A stretch of DNA of 64,000 nucleotides from positions 308,279 through 372,278 of the forward strand of contig NZ_JAMJPK010000005.1 of NCBI RefSeq assembly GCF_023554995.1. The letters are read 5' to 3'. This document shows, piece by piece, positions 56,266 to 64,000 of the stretch. Source of the DNA: Halomonas gemina (GTDB lineage Bacteria > Pseudomonadota > Gammaproteobacteria > Pseudomonadales > Halomonadaceae). The first letter of the stretch is position 1. The number at the start of each line of letters is the position of its first letter. The notes under the pieces were generated by a model, which made no database searches, was not told where the DNA came from, and worked only from the letters and a program-made list of their open reading frames with translations. The position numbers and the translations under genes are program-made.

Positions 56266-56382
56266 ATGTATCTGGATGACGCCGTAATCTTCGGGCTGGT
56301 CACCGTCGCGATGATGGTCGCTTTCATGGGGGGCTGGATCGCTTTCATCGTCCGCGACCACCATCGCAACAAGAAGCACTGA
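56266..56382 (+). CDS. Single-helix membrane microprotein, CcoM-like
   Basis: A 38-residue peptide (begins MYLDDAVIFGLVTVAMMVAF) with one membrane helix and a charged HHRNKKH tail. The hydrophobic pattern and D-before-helix start resemble the small CcoM subunit of cbb3-type cytochrome oxidase in Pseudomonas relatives, as I recall it. GGGAGGA lies 6 bases before ATG 56266. An Anr/Fnr-type promoter upstream fits a respiratory role. A terminator follows. Identity is tentative because the peptide is short. Confidence 0.6.
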   Translation: MYLDDAVIFGLVTVAMMVAFMGGWIAFIVRDHHRNKKH

Positions 56383-56431
56383 TCCAGCCGCTTCAAGAGT
56401 CGTCAGGGGAGGGGGGAGCTTTCCCCCCAGT

Positions 56432-56459
56432 AGCCGACCCGCTTGGGTCGGCTTTTTTT
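56432..56459 (+). terminator. Rho-independent terminator after the CcoM-like gene
   Basis: AGCCGACCC (56432-56440), loop GCTT, GGGTCGGCT (56445-56453), then a run of Ts to 56459: a perfect 9-bp stem. A second perfect hairpin GGGGGGA-GCTT-TCCCCCC lies just upstream (56411-56428). Confidence 0.9.
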
Positions 56460-56556
56460 CGCCTGCATCTTGCACCTGTCTGCCCGTAAGGCCAGGCGAT
56501 GCCCAGAAAGGAGGGACGCACGAGCGGCTGGCCAGAGCGGTCGTCCCGGCCCGAGG

Positions 56557-57291
56557 TCAGCGTTCGGCGGTGGTGCGTACCGGGGCGGGGCTCGTCGGTG
56601 ACCAGTGGCGGGCCAGGGCCCGCATCACCCGTTCTGGGTACCAGGTCTTGCCCAGGCTGCCGTTGTAGCGTGCCAGCGCCCTGGTCAGGTCGCCGTCTTC
56701 CACGGCCAGGTAGTGGGCGAGGATCGTGCACCCATAGCGCAGGTTGCGACGCGGGTCCTTGAGGTCGTCGGCGGGGAGGCCCAGCTCGCGAATCCAGAAC
56801 GGCATGATCTGCATCAGGCCCACGGCGCCGGCCGAGGAGACAGCCTCGGCCTGGAAGGCGCTCTCCACCTGGATGACCGCCAGCACCAGCTCCGGCGCCA
56901 GGCCGGCCAGCCGTGCCTCGTGATGGATGCGCCCCAGCAGTTCGCGGCGCTCGCCCGGGTCCGGCAGGTAGCGGGCGAGGCGCGGCTCCATCTCATTGAG
57001 CCACTGGCGGGCGGCCCAGATCTCGGCGGGCGCCACGGGTGCTCCGCGGATGCTGTCGAGGGTGCCGCGCAGGCTGGCGGGGGCCTCCGGCAGGGCCCGC
57101 ACGAACGGCGCGGGCTGCTCGGGCGAGAGCGAGGCGGGCAGGGCGGCGATGAAGTCCCCGTCGCCCTGGGCCAGCGCGGCGGAGGCCCAGAGGCCGCAGG
57201 CCGCCGCCCGGGCGACGGCCCGGCCGCCCTCAGCGAGCGACCTTCTCGCCCAGGAAGTCGAGGATCTGCTCGGCCGGTACCATGGTGGCAT
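56557..57291 (-). CDS. Lytic transglycosylase, SLT family
   Basis: A 244-residue periplasmic enzyme cleaving peptidoglycan glycan strands. After a long basic N-terminus and a hydrophobic [17 protein letters not shown] signal segment, the SLT domain spans about residues 110-240, with catalytic Glu in [23 protein letters not shown], and [12 protein letters not shown] 57291 is preceded by AAGGGA; no better start exists inside the signal peptide, so it overlaps the 3' end of proS by 62 bp. Likely envelope maintenance or recycling, linked thematically to ampG nearby. Confidence 0.8.
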   Translation of the reverse strand: MPPWYRPSRSSTSWARRSLAEGGRAVARAAACGLWASAALAQGDGDFIAALPASLSPEQPAPFVRALPEAPASLRGTLDSIRGAPVAPAEIWAARQWLNEMEPRLARYLPDPGERRELLGRIHHEARLAGLAPELVLAVIQVESAFQAEAVSSAGAVGLMQIMPFWIRELGLPADDLKDPRRNLRYGCTILAHYLAVEDGDLTRALARYNGSLGKTWYPERVMRALARHWSPTSPAPVRTTAER

Positions 57292-58951
57292 CACTGTCAC
57301 GGCGTCCCTTGTACTCCAGTTCCCCCTTGTCCAGGCCGCGGTCGCCGACCACCAGGCGGTGGGGAATGCCCATCAGCTCGTGGTCGGCGAACCGCACGCC
57401 GGGGCGCAGGTCGCGGTCATCCAGCAGTACCTCGAAGCCGGCGGCGGTGAGGGCCTGATAGAGTCGCTCGGACTCCTCGCGTACCCGCTGCGACTTGTGG
57501 GCGTTCATCGGTACCATCGCGATCTGGAAGGGGGCGATGGCATCGGGCCAGATGATGCCGGCGTCGTCGTGGTTCTGCTCGATGGCGGCAGCCACCACGC
57601 GGGTCACCCCGATACCATAGCAGCCCATCCAGGGATGCACGGCACGACCTTCGTCGCCGAGCACGGTGGCGTTCATCGCCTCGCTGTACTTGCGCCCCAG
57701 CTGGAAGACGTGGCCCACCTCGATGCCGCGCTTGATGGCGAGCACGCCCTTGCCGTCCGGCGAGGGGTCGCCCTCGACCACGTTGCGGATGTCGTAGGCC
57801 GGGGGCAGCGCCACGTCGCGCTCCCAGTTGATTCCGAAGTAGTGCTTGCCATCGACGTTGGCACCGGCGCCGAAGTCGCTCATCAGGGCGACCGAGCGGT
57901 CGATGATGATCGGCATGTCCAGGTTCACCGGGCCGAGCGAACCGGGACCGGCGCCCACCGCGGCGCGGATCTCCTCTTCGCTGGCCATGGTCAGCGGGGC
58001 GGCCACCTGGGGGAGGTTCTCGGCCTTGACCTCGTTGAGCTCGTGGTCGCCGCGCACCAGCAGGGCCACCAGGCCACCTTCGGCACCGTGGACCATCAGG
58101 GTCTTGAGGGTCTTCTCGATGGGCAGGCCGTGCTGCTCCACCAGGGCGGCGATGGTGCGGGCATTTGGGGTATCGACCAGGCGCAGCTCCTCGGCGGGGG
58201 TCGGGCGCCGGACGTCGCTGCCCAGTGGCGCGGGCAGCGCATCGGCCTTTTCCATGTTGGCGGCATAGTCGGACTCGGTGGAGAAGACGATGTCGTCCTC
58301 GCCCGAGTCGGCCAGCACGTGGAACTCGTGGGAGCCGGTGCCGCCGATGGCGCCGTTGTCGGCGATCACCGGGCGGAAATCGAGACCCAGGCGAGTGAAG
58401 ATGCGCACATAGGCGTCATACATCACCTGGTAGGTCTCCATCAGCGAGGCCTCGTCGACGTGGAAGGAGTAGGCGTCCTTCATGATGAACTCGCGGGAGC
58501 GCATCACCCCGAAGCGTGGCCGGATCTCGTCGCGGAACTTGGTCTGGATCTGGTAGAAGTTGGCCGGCAGCTGCTTGTAGCTGGCGATCTCCTTGCGCAC
58601 CAGGTCGGTGATCACCTCCTCGTGGGTGGGGCCGACGCAGTAGTCGCGCTCGTGGCGGTCCTTGAGGCGCAGCAGCTCCGGGCCATACTGCTCCCAGCGG
58701 CCGGACTCCTGCCACAGCTCGGCGGGCTGCACCGCCGGCATCAGCACCTCCTGGGCCCCGGCGCGGTCCATCTCCTCGCGCACGATGCGCTCGACCTTGC
58801 GCAGGGTCTTGAGGCCCAGCGGCAGCCAGGTGTAGAGGCCGGAGGTCAGGCGGCGGATCATCCCCGAGCGCAGCATCAGCTGATGGCTGATGACCTCGGC
58901 GTCGGCGGGGGTTTCCTTGAGGGTGGCGATCAACAGTTGGCTAGCGCGCAT
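57230..58951 (-). CDS. proS: Prolyl-tRNA synthetase
   Basis: A 573-residue class II aminoacyl-tRNA synthetase, the bacterial length (E. coli 572). Motif 1 region [20 protein letters not shown], motif 2 [20 protein letters not shown] and motif 3 [14 protein letters not shown] are intact, and the YbaK-like editing insertion (about residues 230-390) separates motifs 2 and 3. GAGGAA lies about 10 bases before ATG 58951; the in-frame extension to 59056 is arginine/proline-rich and rejected. The lytic transglycosylase start overlaps its last codons. Confidence 0.97.
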   Translation of the reverse strand: MRASQLLIATLKETPADAEVISHQLMLRSGMIRRLTSGLYTWLPLGLKTLRKVERIVREEMDRAGAQEVLMPAVQPAELWQESGRWEQYGPELLRLKDRHERDYCVGPTHEEVITDLVRKEIASYKQLPANFYQIQTKFRDEIRPRFGVMRSREFIMKDAYSFHVDEASLMETYQVMYDAYVRIFTRLGLDFRPVIADNGAIGGTGSHEFHVLADSGEDDIVFSTESDYAANMEKADALPAPLGSDVRRPTPAEELRLVDTPNARTIAALVEQHGLPIEKTLKTLMVHGAEGGLVALLVRGDHELNEVKAENLPQVAAPLTMASEEEIRAAVGAGPGSLGPVNLDMPIIIDRSVALMSDFGAGANVDGKHYFGINWERDVALPPAYDIRNVVEGDPSPDGKGVLAIKRGIEVGHVFQLGRKYSEAMNATVLGDEGRAVHPWMGCYGIGVTRVVAAAIEQNHDDAGIIWPDAIAPFQIAMVPMNAHKSQRVREESERLYQALTAAGFEVLLDDRDLRPGVRFADHELMGIPHRLVVGDRGLDKGELEYKGRRDSDATMVPAEQILDFLGEKVAR

Positions 58952-59111
58952 GGGTCCGGCGGTTCCTCGAGCGTGTTCGTGCGGGTGACGGAAGCGGGGC
59001 CGCGCAGGTCGGCGGCAATGACCGAGCATTGTACGGCCCGCTGTCCAAGGCGGCAAAAGCTTGTGTGTTCCCGGCGCTTCGGGCTCGGTGAGCCGGTAAG
59101 CATCGGCCCGT
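58952..59111. other. Gap between proS and the DUF3307 gene
   Basis: Both flanking genes are leftward. This 160-bp stretch holds the proS 5' leader and its probable promoter. No perfect hexamer pair stands out, and no small ORF is convincing. Confidence 0.3.
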
Positions 59112-59867
59112 TCAGCCCTCGAGCAGCAGCAGGCGCACCAGCATGCCCAGCATCAGGGTGGTGGAGACGCTGAGCAGGGTGCCGAGCAGCACGTACTCGG
59201 TGAGCTTGCGATCGCGTGAGTCGCGCAGGTCGCCGAAGCGCAGCACCGACTTGGCAGCGAGCAGGAAGCCCACCGCGGTGAGCTGGTCCAGCAGCACCAG
59301 GGTCAGCACCAGCAGTCGCTCCAGCACGCCGATGCGCGCCCCGGCGCTGGCCAGGGTTCCGGTCTCCTCGAGCTGCGCGCTCCAGCGCTGCATGACTAGG
59401 GCGATGGCGATCGACAGCGGGCGGGTCACCAGCAGGTAGGCGGCGACGACGCCCAGCACCGCCGGCGAGGCGAGCCAGGCGGCAAGCTCGCGCAGCGGGG
59501 CCAGGCTGCCGAGCCAGGCCAGCCAGAGCCCCAGCAGCACCAGCATGTGAGCGGCCTGGTCGGCCAGGAACCAACGCAGTTCGCCGGCCGGCAACCGGGC
59601 CTTGGCCAGGTCGATCAGCCAGTGGCTGGCGGCGACCGCCAGGGCACAGAGCAGCACCGCGGCCAGGCCCCGGGGCATGGCCGCATTCGCCACCAGCAGC
59701 ACGCCGCCGGCGAGCAGGCCGTGCAGGCCGGCATGCTGGAGCAGTCGCGTGGAGCGGTGGCGCAGCCGATAGCGCTCCTCCACCCAGGAGCGCGGCTGCA
59801 GCAGGAAGTCGCCGATCAGGTGGGCGAGGACCAGGCCCATGAGCAGCGAGAGGGGGTCGTCACTCAT
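59112..59867 (-). CDS. DUF3307-family integral membrane protein
   Basis: A 251-residue multi-spanning membrane protein beginning with the DUF3307 signature [20 protein letters not shown]. About six hydrophobic helices are visible, such as [54 protein letters not shown]. Its start overlaps the stop of the SatD-family gene (ATGA), so they form an operon, a pairing repeated in many bacteria. The role of DUF3307 is not established. Confidence 0.85.
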   Translation of the reverse strand: MSDDPLSLLMGLVLAHLIGDFLLQPRSWVEERYRLRHRSTRLLQHAGLHGLLAGGVLLVANAAMPRGLAAVLLCALAVAASHWLIDLAKARLPAGELRWFLADQAAHMLVLLGLWLAWLGSLAPLRELAAWLASPAVLGVVAAYLLVTRPLSIAIALVMQRWSAQLEETGTLASAGARIGVLERLLVLTLVLLDQLTAVGFLLAAKSVLRFGDLRDSRDRKLTEYVLLGTLLSVSTTLMLGMLVRLLLLEG

Positions 59868-60499
59868 GGCCTGCCCTCCTCGTCGGCGAGGCGTTGTCGC
59901 AGGTAATCGAGGGTATCGGACAACAGGGTCCAGCGGGCGGCGCGCAGGCGTTTGTGTACGCTGGGCTGGCGGATGCCGAGCCGCTCGGCCAGGGCCTGCT
60001 GGGAGACCTCATGGCGCAGGCTCAGGCCGACGACCTCGGCGGAGTAGGGCGACCAGCCGTCGAGCAGGTCGTCGACGAAGCGCACTAGCAGGGTGAGGCC
60101 GGGATCCTCGGGTTGCGCGAGCCGGGTCAGCGACAGGTGGGCGGTGGTGCCGGCCAGGGCATCCAGGGCGCGACCCGAGGCGACGAAGGTGGCGCCGTCG
60201 GCCGCCGCGATACCGGGCTCCGCCGGCCCGGCCGCCACGGCAATACGGGCATCCCAGCGCTGGTCGGGGTCGGAGTGCTCGATCAGCGCCGCCCGCAGGG
60301 CCACTGCTACCTCCATGGCCGGCGCTGCATGGGGCAGGGCGAGCTGGAAGCCGTCGCCACGGTAGCGTTCGCCGTGGCCGCCATGCCGGGAGGCCAGTTC
60401 CGCCAGGCGATCATCCAGCAGCCGGTAGAGGCGAGCTCGGACCTCGACCTTGCGCGAGTCGATCACGTCGCCGGTCAGCACCGCGATGCGCTGTGGCAT
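59864..60499 (-). CDS. SatD-family protein with HTH domain, putative autoregulator
   Basis: A 211-residue protein. The N-terminus (AVLTGDVIDSRKVEVRARLY, GERYRGDGFQLALPHA) is the SatD signature, related to nucleotidyl-cyclase-like folds, and the C-terminus (about residues 165-195) has a helix-turn-helix (SQQALAERLGIRQPSVHKRL) of the kind that binds DNA. It leads the operon with DUF3307. Three matching 18-bp palindromes lie directly upstream, so autoregulation is likely, perhaps in response to a nucleotide or stress signal. Confidence 0.8.
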   Translation of the reverse strand: MPQRIAVLTGDVIDSRKVEVRARLYRLLDDRLAELASRHGGHGERYRGDGFQLALPHAAPAMEVAVALRAALIEHSDPDQRWDARIAVAAGPAEPGIAAADGATFVASGRALDALAGTTAHLSLTRLAQPEDPGLTLLVRFVDDLLDGWSPYSAEVVGLSLRHEVSQQALAERLGIRQPSVHKRLRAARWTLLSDTLDYLRQRLADEEGRP

Positions 60500-60519
60500 G
60501 GCTTTTCCTCCGGGATCCT

Positions 60520-60604
60520 GCCTCGAGTATAGCCTTTAAGGGCTATTTATCAATCTAATAGCCCTTATGGGCTATACTCGAGGCAAATAGCCTTGAAGGG
60601 CTAG
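60520..60604. promoter_or_regulatory. Three palindromic operators upstream of the SatD operon
   Basis: Three 18-bp sites of the form ATAGCC-N6-GGCTAT: 60529-60546 (TTTAAG core), 60558-60575 (CTTATG core) and 60587-60604 (TTGAAG core, last base G instead of T). The first two sites sit inside a larger inverted repeat (GCCTCGAGTATAGCC at 60520-60534 and GGCTATACTCGAGGC at 60570-60584). They lie 21 bases and more upstream of the SatD start, as expected for operators. Confidence 0.8.
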
Positions 60605-60629
60605 CCCATGCGAGCCATGAAGGAAGTGC

Positions 60630-61820
60630 CTACCGGGCCAGTTCCCGCATGGCGCCCTCCAGCCCCTCCAGGGTCATGGGGTACATCCGGTCGTCGATCA
60701 ACTGGCGGATCAGCGTCGTGGAGTGGGTATAGTCCCAGGTGCGCGGCGGCATGGGGTTGAGCCAGGCCAGGCGCGGGAACTTGTCGACGAGTCGCCTGAG
60801 CCACACCGCGCCGGGCTCGTCGTTGAAGTGTTCGACGCTGCCGCCGGGATGGGTCACTTCGTACGGCGACATGGCGGCATCGCCGACGATCACCACCTGG
60901 TAGTCGGACCCAAAGGTGTGCAGCACGTCCAGAGTCGGGATGCGCTGCTCGAAGCGACGCGCCTGGCTCTGGGCATTGCTGCGCCACAGCCCCTCGTAGA
61001 CGCAGTTGTGGAAGTAGTAGGCCTCGAGGTGCTTGAACTCCGAGCGCGCCGCCGAGAACAGCTCCTCGCAGGTGCGGATGTGGTCGTCCATGGAGCCGCC
61101 CACGTCGAGCAGCAGCAGCACCTTCACCGCGTTGTGGCGCTCCGGGCGCATCTGCACGTTGAGCAAGCCGGCGTCGCGAGCGGTCTCGCGGATGGTGGCG
61201 TCGACGTCGAACTCCTCCGCCGCGCCCTGGCGGGCGAACTTCCTGAGCCGGCGCAGCGCCATCTTGATGTTGCGCGTGCCGAGCTCGAGGCTGTCGTCAT
61301 AGTCGCGGAAGCGGCGCTCGTCCCACACCTTGACCGCCCGGCGGTGGCGCGAGCCGTCCTGGCCGATGCGGATGCCCTCGGGATTGTAGCCATAGGCGCC
61401 GAAGGGGCTGGTGCCGCCGGTGCCGATCCACTTGTTGCCGCCGGCGTGACGCTCCTGCTGCTCCTCCAGGCGCTGCTTGAAGGTCTCGATCAGCGCCTCG
61501 AGCCCGCCCAGGGACTCGATGCGGGCCTTCTCCTCATCAGAGAGCTGCTTCTCGAACTCCCGGCGCAGCCAGTCGTCGGGGATCAGCGCCTCGATGGCGG
61601 CGTCCATGTCTTCCAGGCCCTCGAACCAGGCGGCGAAGGCGCGATCGAAGCGGTCGAAGTGGCGCTCATCCTTGACCATCACGGTGCGCGCGATGCGGTA
61701 GAAGGCCTCCATGTCGGCGAATACCACGCCGCGCGCCACCACCGCGTGGAGGTCGAGCAGCTCGCGCAGTGACACCGGCACGCCGGCGCGCTTCAGGGTC
61801 TCGAACAGGCCGATGAACAT
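60630..61820 (-). CDS. VWA domain protein, CoxE-like
   Basis: A 396-residue protein with an N-terminal helical region and a C-terminal von Willebrand A domain (about residues 225-390) with a MIDAS-like start LLLLDVGGSMDDHIRTCEEL (DxGxS). This is the CoxE-type partner of MoxR AAA ATPases, which act together as chaperones inserting metal cofactors or assembling complexes. The moxR gene lies directly upstream, but here only its C-terminal fragment remains because a mobile element has inserted, so the pair is probably non-functional or the VWA gene is expressed without it. Confidence 0.85.
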   Translation of the reverse strand: MFIGLFETLKRAGVPVSLRELLDLHAVVARGVVFADMEAFYRIARTVMVKDERHFDRFDRAFAAWFEGLEDMDAAIEALIPDDWLRREFEKQLSDEEKARIESLGGLEALIETFKQRLEEQQERHAGGNKWIGTGGTSPFGAYGYNPEGIRIGQDGSRHRRAVKVWDERRFRDYDDSLELGTRNIKMALRRLRKFARQGAAEEFDVDATIRETARDAGLLNVQMRPERHNAVKVLLLLDVGGSMDDHIRTCEELFSAARSEFKHLEAYYFHNCVYEGLWRSNAQSQARRFEQRIPTLDVLHTFGSDYQVVIVGDAAMSPYEVTHPGGSVEHFNDEPGAVWLRRLVDKFPRLAWLNPMPPRTWDYTHSTTLIRQLIDDRMYPMTLEGLEGAMRELAR

Positions 61821-61823
61821 GGC

Positions 61824-62161
61824 CTAGCGGCTCTTCCTGCGCAGCATGAACGCCAACCGCTCGAGCAGCTGGGTGTCCTGCTCGTTCTTGACCAGGGCAC
61901 CGGCCAGCGGCGGGATCGCCTTGGCCGGATCGCGCTGGTAGAGCGCCTCCCGGGCCAGGTCGTCGGCCATCAAGAGCTTCAGCCAGTCCACCAGCTCCGA
62001 GGTCGAGGGCTTCTTCTTCAGGCCCGGTGCCTGGCGCAGCTCGAAGAACACCTCCAGCGCCTCGCCGACCAGGCGCGGGGCGATCTCCGGGAAGTGCACG
62101 TCGACAATCGCCTGCATGGTCTCGCGGTCGGGGAACTCGATGTAGTGGAAGAAGCGGTCGG
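61824..62161 (-). pseudogene. moxR-type AAA ATPase, C-terminal fragment truncated by an integrated element
   Basis: The frame reads FFHYIEFPDRETMQ then the MoxR C-terminal lid (about 113 residues) with the phrase LKKKPSTSELVDWLKLL. In intact family members FFHYI is preceded by FLRRC; here the sequence before FFHYI is instead D-R-A-type and the frame meets a stop at 62178-62180. All Walker motifs are missing. An ATG at 62117 could allow a 97-residue product, but no AAA function could remain. It ends 4 bases before the VWA start and marks the junction of the element at about 62,155-62,165. Confidence 0.8.
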
Positions 62162-62267
62162 GCCTTCGAGCTTCGCTCTACGTCCCTAAGCGGTTGATTA
62201 GGAAGAGAATTCGGGAGTGTCTTTCTCAGGTCCATTGGAGAGGTGGTACATAAAGTGAGGCATAGAC

Positions 62268-63461
62268 ATGTATCTGATGAGAGACAGACACAACACTTGG
62301 TACTTGAGAATTGTTCTCAGTGACCACATAGCTAGGCGTATTGGGCAACGGGAGATACGTAGGAGCTTGGGCACGAAGAGTAAAAGGCTCGCTTGGAAGA
62401 AGCTTCCATCACTGTATGCTGAAGCGATGAAGGTTATAGAGGGCTCTGGCTATCCCGTTGAAACGACGGTTCAGGAGACTCAGGGGATGCTTCTAAGTGA
62501 AGCCTTCGACCAGTACCTAGTAGCATTTGAAAGGACTGGTGTAAGACCCAAGAGTATACAGGACAAGTCTGTTATATTCCGGCTGTTGTTGTGTGTTGTT
62601 GGGGACAAGGCTAGTGAAGAGTTCTCGCTAATGGATGCAAGGATGTTTAAACAGGTTGCCCAAACACTACCACCAAGGGTTACTAATAAGTTGATAGACG
62701 AAGGGAAGAGTGTTGAAGAGATAGTTAAGTTGGGGCTTCCTTGTGTCACGGTATCCACGGTTAACAACTGGCTAAGGAACTTACAAAGTATCTTCCAGTG
62801 GATGAAGGATGAGGGGTACACACAAAGTAATCCCTTCCTTGAAGTAACTCAGATAAAGGAGAAAGTGAAGGCTAGTTCTCACAAAGACGTATTCACTAAG
62901 AGTGAGTCCCAATCTATCCTTGAAGCGACAAGGGACTTTGAAGGGGCTTTTTACTGGCTTCCTAGGCTTGGAATGTTCACTGGTGCTAGGCTAGGGGAGT
63001 TATGCCAACTCTATAAAGAGGATGTTTATACACACCAAGAAGTACCCATCCTGCACATACGGGACACTAACGAAGACCAACACCTTAAGTCTCTGTCGTC
63101 TGAAAGGATGGTGCCAGTGCATTCAAAGATCGCTGGGGAGTTCTTGAGGTATGTAGAGAGTTTGCCTGATGGTTCTCGTGTCTTTCCTGAGTTTACTTAT
63201 AGTAAGTTCAATGGGTATCGGGGACAGTACTCGAAACACTTTAGTTACTTACTGAGTAAGAAGCTTGGGATACCTAAGACCTTTCACTGCTACAGGCACA
63301 CTATCGCTAATGAACTGAAACAACAGTTAGTACCCGAGAATGTTATAGGTGCTTTGCTTGGTCATACAGTGGGCACGCTAACGAATAATAGATACGGGAA
63401 AGATTACCAAGTAAGTGTCCTGAAGAATGCTATTGAAGCCATCAAGATAAATGAGGATTAA
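62268..63461 (+). CDS. Tyrosine recombinase/integrase of the element
   Basis: A 397-residue integrase with the catalytic set in place: Arg near residue 241 in TGARLGELCQL, HxxR in FHCYRHTIANEL, His in LLGHTVGTLTNNRYG and the nucleophilic Tyr in RYGKDY (near 382). The N-terminal SAM-like core-binding region spans about residues 75-190. GTGAGG precedes ATG 62268, and no xis-like gene lies nearby. Low GC and unusual codon use set it apart from the host. It is the enzyme expected to have inserted the element into moxR. Confidence 0.9.
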   Translation: MYLMRDRHNTWYLRIVLSDHIARRIGQREIRRSLGTKSKRLAWKKLPSLYAEAMKVIEGSGYPVETTVQETQGMLLSEAFDQYLVAFERTGVRPKSIQDKSVIFRLLLCVVGDKASEEFSLMDARMFKQVAQTLPPRVTNKLIDEGKSVEEIVKLGLPCVTVSTVNNWLRNLQSIFQWMKDEGYTQSNPFLEVTQIKEKVKASSHKDVFTKSESQSILEATRDFEGAFYWLPRLGMFTGARLGELCQLYKEDVYTHQEVPILHIRDTNEDQHLKSLSSERMVPVHSKIAGEFLRYVESLPDGSRVFPEFTYSKFNGYRGQYSKHFSYLLSKKLGIPKTFHCYRHTIANELKQQLVPENVIGALLGHTVGTLTNNRYGKDYQVSVLKNAIEAIKINED

Positions 63462-63465
63462 GGGA

Positions 63466-63597
63466 ATGGAAAATTACAAGGACTACCTTTGCAACGATGC
63501 TTTTAACAGGCTTGAGGAGTGCTTAGAAAGCGCTGAAACTGAAGGCATGAAGACTGTAGTTGAGTGGATGATAGAGTGGTTAGAGGAGATGTTATGA
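63466..63597 (+). CDS. Short acidic protein of the element
   Basis: A 43-residue peptide (MENYKDYLCNDAFNRLEECL then acidic helix) with a good AGGGA just upstream of ATG 63466, four bases after the integrase stop, and an ATGA overlap with the next gene. Its translational linkage with both neighbours makes it likely to be real. No family recognised. Confidence 0.5.
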   Translation: MENYKDYLCNDAFNRLEECLESAETEGMKTVVEWMIEWLEEML

Positions 63598-63776
63598 ACA
63601 CATTTCTTCTTCTGGCTACACTCTCAATCCCTGTTGATACGGGACAGCACCCCTACACTGTGGCTCTTGAGTACTGTCGAGATAAAGGGGGCTTGGCACA
63701 GTACACACCAAAAGGGGATGAAGTTCAGTTCTCTTGTGGTGATGATCTTGGAAGGGTGATAACTATTCAGAAGTAA
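63594..63776 (+). CDS. Small element protein with N-terminal hydrophobic segment
   Basis: A 60-residue protein starting in the ATGA overlap at 63594. A short hydrophobic N-terminus (MNTFLLLATLSIPV) may be a signal or membrane anchor; two Cys residues (contexts EYCRDK and FSCGDD) could form a disulfide outside the cytoplasm. Function unknown. A terminator follows 15 bases after the stop. Confidence 0.5.
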   Translation: MNTFLLLATLSIPVDTGQHPYTVALEYCRDKGGLAQYTPKGDEVQFSCGDDLGRVITIQK

Positions 63777-63791
63777 AGAGTACCAACAAGG

Positions 63792-63824
63792 AAGCCTCTA
63801 TGTGTTGAACGTAGGGGCTTTTTT
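63792..63824 (+). terminator. Rho-independent terminator of the integrase operon
   Basis: AAGCCTCTA (63792-63800), loop of 11 bases, TAGGGGCTT (63812-63820) with one G-T pair, followed by Ts. It closes the integrase-cargo transcript. Confidence 0.75.
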
Positions 63825-63923
63825 GTGCTTGGTGGGTTGTGTTGGGTGGATGTGTACTCAGACAAGCTTGTAGGTAAGCGGCCGGTGAACACACCTTACG
63901 CGGGAGGCCCTGGCCGGCCACAT

Positions 63924-63955
63924 TAGGTGCCCATCTATTAATAAGTGGGCACCTA
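63924..63955. promoter_or_regulatory. Perfect 10-bp inverted repeat
   Basis: TAGGTGCCCA (63924-63933) and TGGGCACCTA (63946-63955) flank TCTATTAATAAG. It lies 4 bases upstream of an ATG, so it may be an operator or a leader hairpin for the gene entering at the right edge. Confidence 0.5.
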
Positions 63956-63958
63956 TCC

Positions 63959-64000
63959 ATGACGTCCCCAAGTACCGAACGTGAGATCCGTCGTCGCCGT
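63959..64000 (+). CDS. Start of a further gene (runs off the right edge)
   Basis: ATG 63959 opens a frame of 14 codons without a stop (MTSPSTEREIRRRR) to the window edge. The Arg-rich end and the inverted repeat just upstream suggest a DNA-binding or phage-like gene, but too little is visible to identify it. Confidence 0.3.
   Translation, partial: MTSPSTEREIRRRR

Larger units (their letters stand above)
62162..64000. mobile_element. Left end of an integrated element (genomic island)
   Basis: Starting at the moxR break, the DNA is markedly more AT-rich than the chromosome, with codons such as AGG, CTA and AGT frequent, and begins with a tyrosine recombinase about 100 bp in. Small cargo genes follow. 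The element runs out of the window to the right, so the attachment repeats could not be compared. Confidence 0.75.

Noticed and set aside
63763..63960. Minus-strand frame over the terminator and inverted repeat
   Set aside because: It covers a terminator and palindrome, has no ribosome site, and its product shows no pattern.

Overview
The window is high-GC gammaproteobacterial DNA. The chromosomal half (lepA-lepB-rnc-era-recO-pdxJ-acpS, gacS, cysM-rlmD-relA-mazG-ppc, topB, ampG, rfaH, proS) best suits a halophilic Halomonas-like or other Pseudomonas-related bacterium. That assignment is inferred from synteny and protein style, not from a search.

Region A (1 to about 28,923) is the right part of a podovirus-type prophage whose left end lies outside the window. 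A tightly packed rightward block runs from portal (C-terminus only) through scaffold, N4-gp56-family capsid protein, head-tail adaptor, a large tail protein, a receptor-binding cassette with fibronectin-like and fibre proteins, and several small internal virion proteins. It ends in a 3,065-residue polyvalent protein (15997-25194) with two ParB-like domains, two zinc-protease motifs and an LPD38-type tail. A 53-codon reading frame with its own Shine-Dalgarno sequence and coding-like third positions is nested inside that gene (18926-19087). After it come leftward cargo genes, a P22 ImmI-like switch (Mnt-like and Arc-like repressors facing each other across palindromic operators, then a KilA-N antirepressor), a secreted YHYH microprotein, and a candidate Panacea-antitoxin/membrane-toxin pair. 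No integrase or lysis cassette is visible in this part.

Region B (about 29,000 to 62,161) is core chromosome. Translation, RNA processing and secretion genes form one operon (lepA to acpS). The sensor kinase gacS faces back toward it. cysM, rlmD, relA, mazG and ppc form a run with stop/start overlaps from rlmD onward. Next are a beta-barrel protein, panE and topB on the minus strand, an ABC1 kinase, a SEC-C/TPR protein, AmpG, RfaH, a SlyD-like isomerase, and a 38-residue CcoM-like membrane peptide behind an Fnr/Anr-type promoter. A lytic transglycosylase, proS and a DUF3307-SatD operon follow. Three 18-bp palindromes lie upstream of the SatD operon, and then comes a CoxE-type VWA protein.

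Region C (about 62,162 to the end) is the left end of a second, AT-richer integrated element. Its tyrosine recombinase sits about 100 bp from the junction. Insertion has cut the moxR-type AAA ATPase gene that should precede the VWA gene, leaving only its C-terminal part. Two small cargo genes, a terminator, a perfect inverted repeat and the first codons of a further gene complete the window.
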